Shown here piece by piece: positions 4,558 through 5,774 of a stretch of DNA of 5,774 nt; positions within the stretch are counted from its first letter, which is position 1; the number at the start of each line of letters is the position of its first letter. This DNA comes from Desulfurococcales archaeon. Lineage in GTDB: Archaea > Thermoproteota > Thermoprotei_A > Sulfolobales > NBVN01. A program made the translations under genes and the position numbers. Location: assembly GCA_021163585.1 (NCBI GenBank), contig JAGGTW010000087.1, positions 1 to 5,774 of the forward strand, written 5' to 3'. The notes beneath the pieces were generated by a model, which saw nothing but the letters and a program-made list of their open reading frames with translations, was not told where the DNA came from and searched no databases.

Positions 4558-5774
4558 TACGCACTCACCTCCTTAACAGGTAGACCATATTCATTTAATT
4601 TAGCCTTACCTATGTACATCGATACACCAGCCTTATCCAGTGCTATAGCAAGTATAATATACACAATGAATGACATTAGTATACCCACAATAGCTGGCGG
4701 GATTACGGCTAATACACTAGCAGGCATTAACCATCCCTGAGCACAGGCACCACCTATGAACATTGATAGCCATGCAACCCAGTTAACTAATGGTATCTCC
4801 TTTCCTATTGCCATCTTGTACCTCTCATGCCTGGGAACTCCCTTATATGCCTGGAAGACATAGAAGTCAGCTATTAGGACACCACCTATTGGAGGTAGCC
4901 AAGTTCCCAGCATGCCCAAGAAGTTGACGAATGGTTCCAGTGAAGTGTAAGCGGTAATACCTGTGTACCAAGCGTAAATAGCTCCTGCCACTCCCAATAT
5001 CAGAACCAGAGTTCTCTTCTTTACAGGTATGAACATGTTCCATGATAGTGCAGAAGAGTAGAGATTATTATCATTAGTTGTCCACTGACCGAATATAGCT
5101 ACGAAGTAGGCACCTAAGCCTAATCCTGCCATCAGCATTGCCTTAGAGAAGTAGGTACCGCCCATACCTATAGTCAGCATTGCGGCAGCCACTAGGTAAT
5201 ATACATTCAGAACTACTAGCTGGACGGCCCAAGCCAGTGAAGGATGCCATGGCTTCCTTGCGAATCTACCAATATCTGAACTAATAATAGCACCACATAT
5301 GTATGATCCCACAACCTGAGTAATGAGAATTGTTAGAGGAACGGGTGTCTGGGGCGTGAACTCAAACAGCTTCTCGAAACCGCCACCGAAGTGCACTCCA
5401 GCGAAGCATCCTGCAGTCACCAGTATGAAGTATGCTGGCACTACTATGTAACTAAGGAACGCTAAGCCAGCATAGCCTATGTATGCAGTTACTGTCATTA
5501 GAAGACCTCCCCAGAGAGCAGCTATTGGTACATCAGCCAACGGATTCCCTGGTGCCAGATCATGAATCATAACGCCAAAGAACCATGACTGATAGACAAA
5601 CCAGCCCCAATTTGGAATACCTGAGAGCAATACACCGAAAAGCCAGGACCCATACCAGCCATATACATGCCTCAGTATGCCGTAGGTAGATTGCTTAGTT
5701 GAACCGCCCACATAGGCACAGAGCGCACCTATAATGGCCTCAATGATACAGCCTATAACGGCTGCGTATATGAC
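4557..5774 (-). CDS. NCS1 family nucleobase permease, CodB (cytosine permease) type, 5'-truncated by window edge
   Basis: Secondary active transporter of the nucleobase:cation symporter-1 family in the cytoplasmic membrane. 405 residues are visible. The frame stays open from the GTG at 5711 to the right edge, and the 21 residues added are a membrane helix (VIGCIIEAIIGALCAYVGG) that fits E. coli CodB as I recall it (LIGNLLLGIYTSFLGYIGA). So the GTG is an internal Val and about 50 residues, including the first helix, lie outside. Further CodB-like motifs (numbered from the right edge): GSWL at 42-45, SSDIGRFARKPWHPSLAW at 165-182, GQWTTNDNNLYSSAL at 229-243, PPIGGVLIADF at 294-304 and VNWVAW at 330-335. 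About 11 helices are visible, 12 expected. Substrate is probably a pyrimidine base or related N-heterocycle such as a hydantoin or allantoin; sequence alone cannot choose. It is the first visible gene of an operon with the four-TM protein. Confidence 0.93.
   Translation of the reverse strand, partial: VIYAAVIGCIIEAIIGALCAYVGGSTKQSTYGILRHVYGWYGSWLFGVLLSGIPNWGWFVYQSWFFGVMIHDLAPGNPLADVPIAALWGGLLMTVTAYIGYAGLAFLSYIVVPAYFILVTAGCFAGVHFGGGFEKLFEFTPQTPVPLTILITQVVGSYICGAIISSDIGRFARKPWHPSLAWAVQLVVLNVYYLVAAAMLTIGMGGTYFSKAMLMAGLGLGAYFVAIFGQWTTNDNNLYSSALSWNMFIPVKKRTLVLILGVAGAIYAWYTGITAYTSLEPFVNFLGMLGTWLPPIGGVLIADFYVFQAYKGVPRHERYKMAIGKEIPLVNWVAWLSMFIGGACAQGWLMPASVLAVIPPAIVGILMSFIVYIILAIALDKAGVSMYIGKAKLNEYGLPVKEVSA
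4565..4572 (-). promoter_or_regulatory. Shine-Dalgarno GGAGGTGA of the four-TM gene, within the permease coding end
   Basis: On the - strand GGAGGTGA lies over the permease codons for Lys-Glu-Val-Ser near its C-terminus, 7 bases before ATG 4557. It is the same octamer as before the DppF-type gene. It supports both the chosen start and translational coupling with the permease. Confidence 0.85.

Noticed and set aside
4546..4740. 64-codon + strand open frame opposite the permease 3' end
   Set aside because: It is antisense to a well-supported permease and the start of the four-TM gene, with no family motif of its own.

Overview
The window reads as chromosomal DNA of an archaeon, most likely a thermophilic member of the Thermoproteota (Crenarchaeota). 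Three things point there. Coding is dense, with 1-base stop/start overlaps (TAATG) and strong Shine-Dalgarno sites of the GGAGGTGA type inside operons. Arginine is mostly AGG/AGA and isoleucine is often ATA. The first gene after a promoter lacks a Shine-Dalgarno, and U-rich tracts stand where terminators are expected. The genus cannot be named from this sequence.

Left part (1-2791, + strand): the distal end of an oligopeptide/dipeptide (Opp/Dpp) ABC importer operon. It holds the DppC/OppC-type permease (its N-terminus lies left of the window), then the DppD-type and DppF-type ATPases, tightly coupled. The substrate-binding protein and the DppB-type permease are not visible and are expected further left. 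The DppD gene contains a perfect 22-bp palindrome (1232-1253).

Middle: the ABC operon meets an opposing gene in a 36-bp convergent junction with U-rich tracts on both strands. The opposing gene (2828-3982, - strand) encodes a DUF917-family protein, a family now linked to thiohydantoin/hydantoin-type chemistry. Upstream of it is a 152-bp AT-rich gap (3998-4149). The gap carries T-tracts suited to ending the next operon, TATA-like elements and a dense cluster of ATTAC/GTAAT half-sites that looks like an operator.

Right part (4150-5774, - strand): a CodB-type NCS1 nucleobase permease. Its reading frame runs off the right edge, so the apparent GTG start at 5711 is an internal valine codon. It is followed, with a 1-base overlap and an internal Shine-Dalgarno, by a 135-residue protein with four predicted membrane segments that I do not recognise.

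Functional reading (inference): all genes fit uptake and processing of nitrogenous nutrients: peptides through the ABC system, and a pyrimidine-, hydantoin- or similar N-heterocyclic compound through the NCS1 permease, with the DUF917 protein as a possible enzyme on that compound. The least described element is the permease / four-TM protein / DUF917 set. No mobile element, CRISPR array, tRNA or rRNA was seen.
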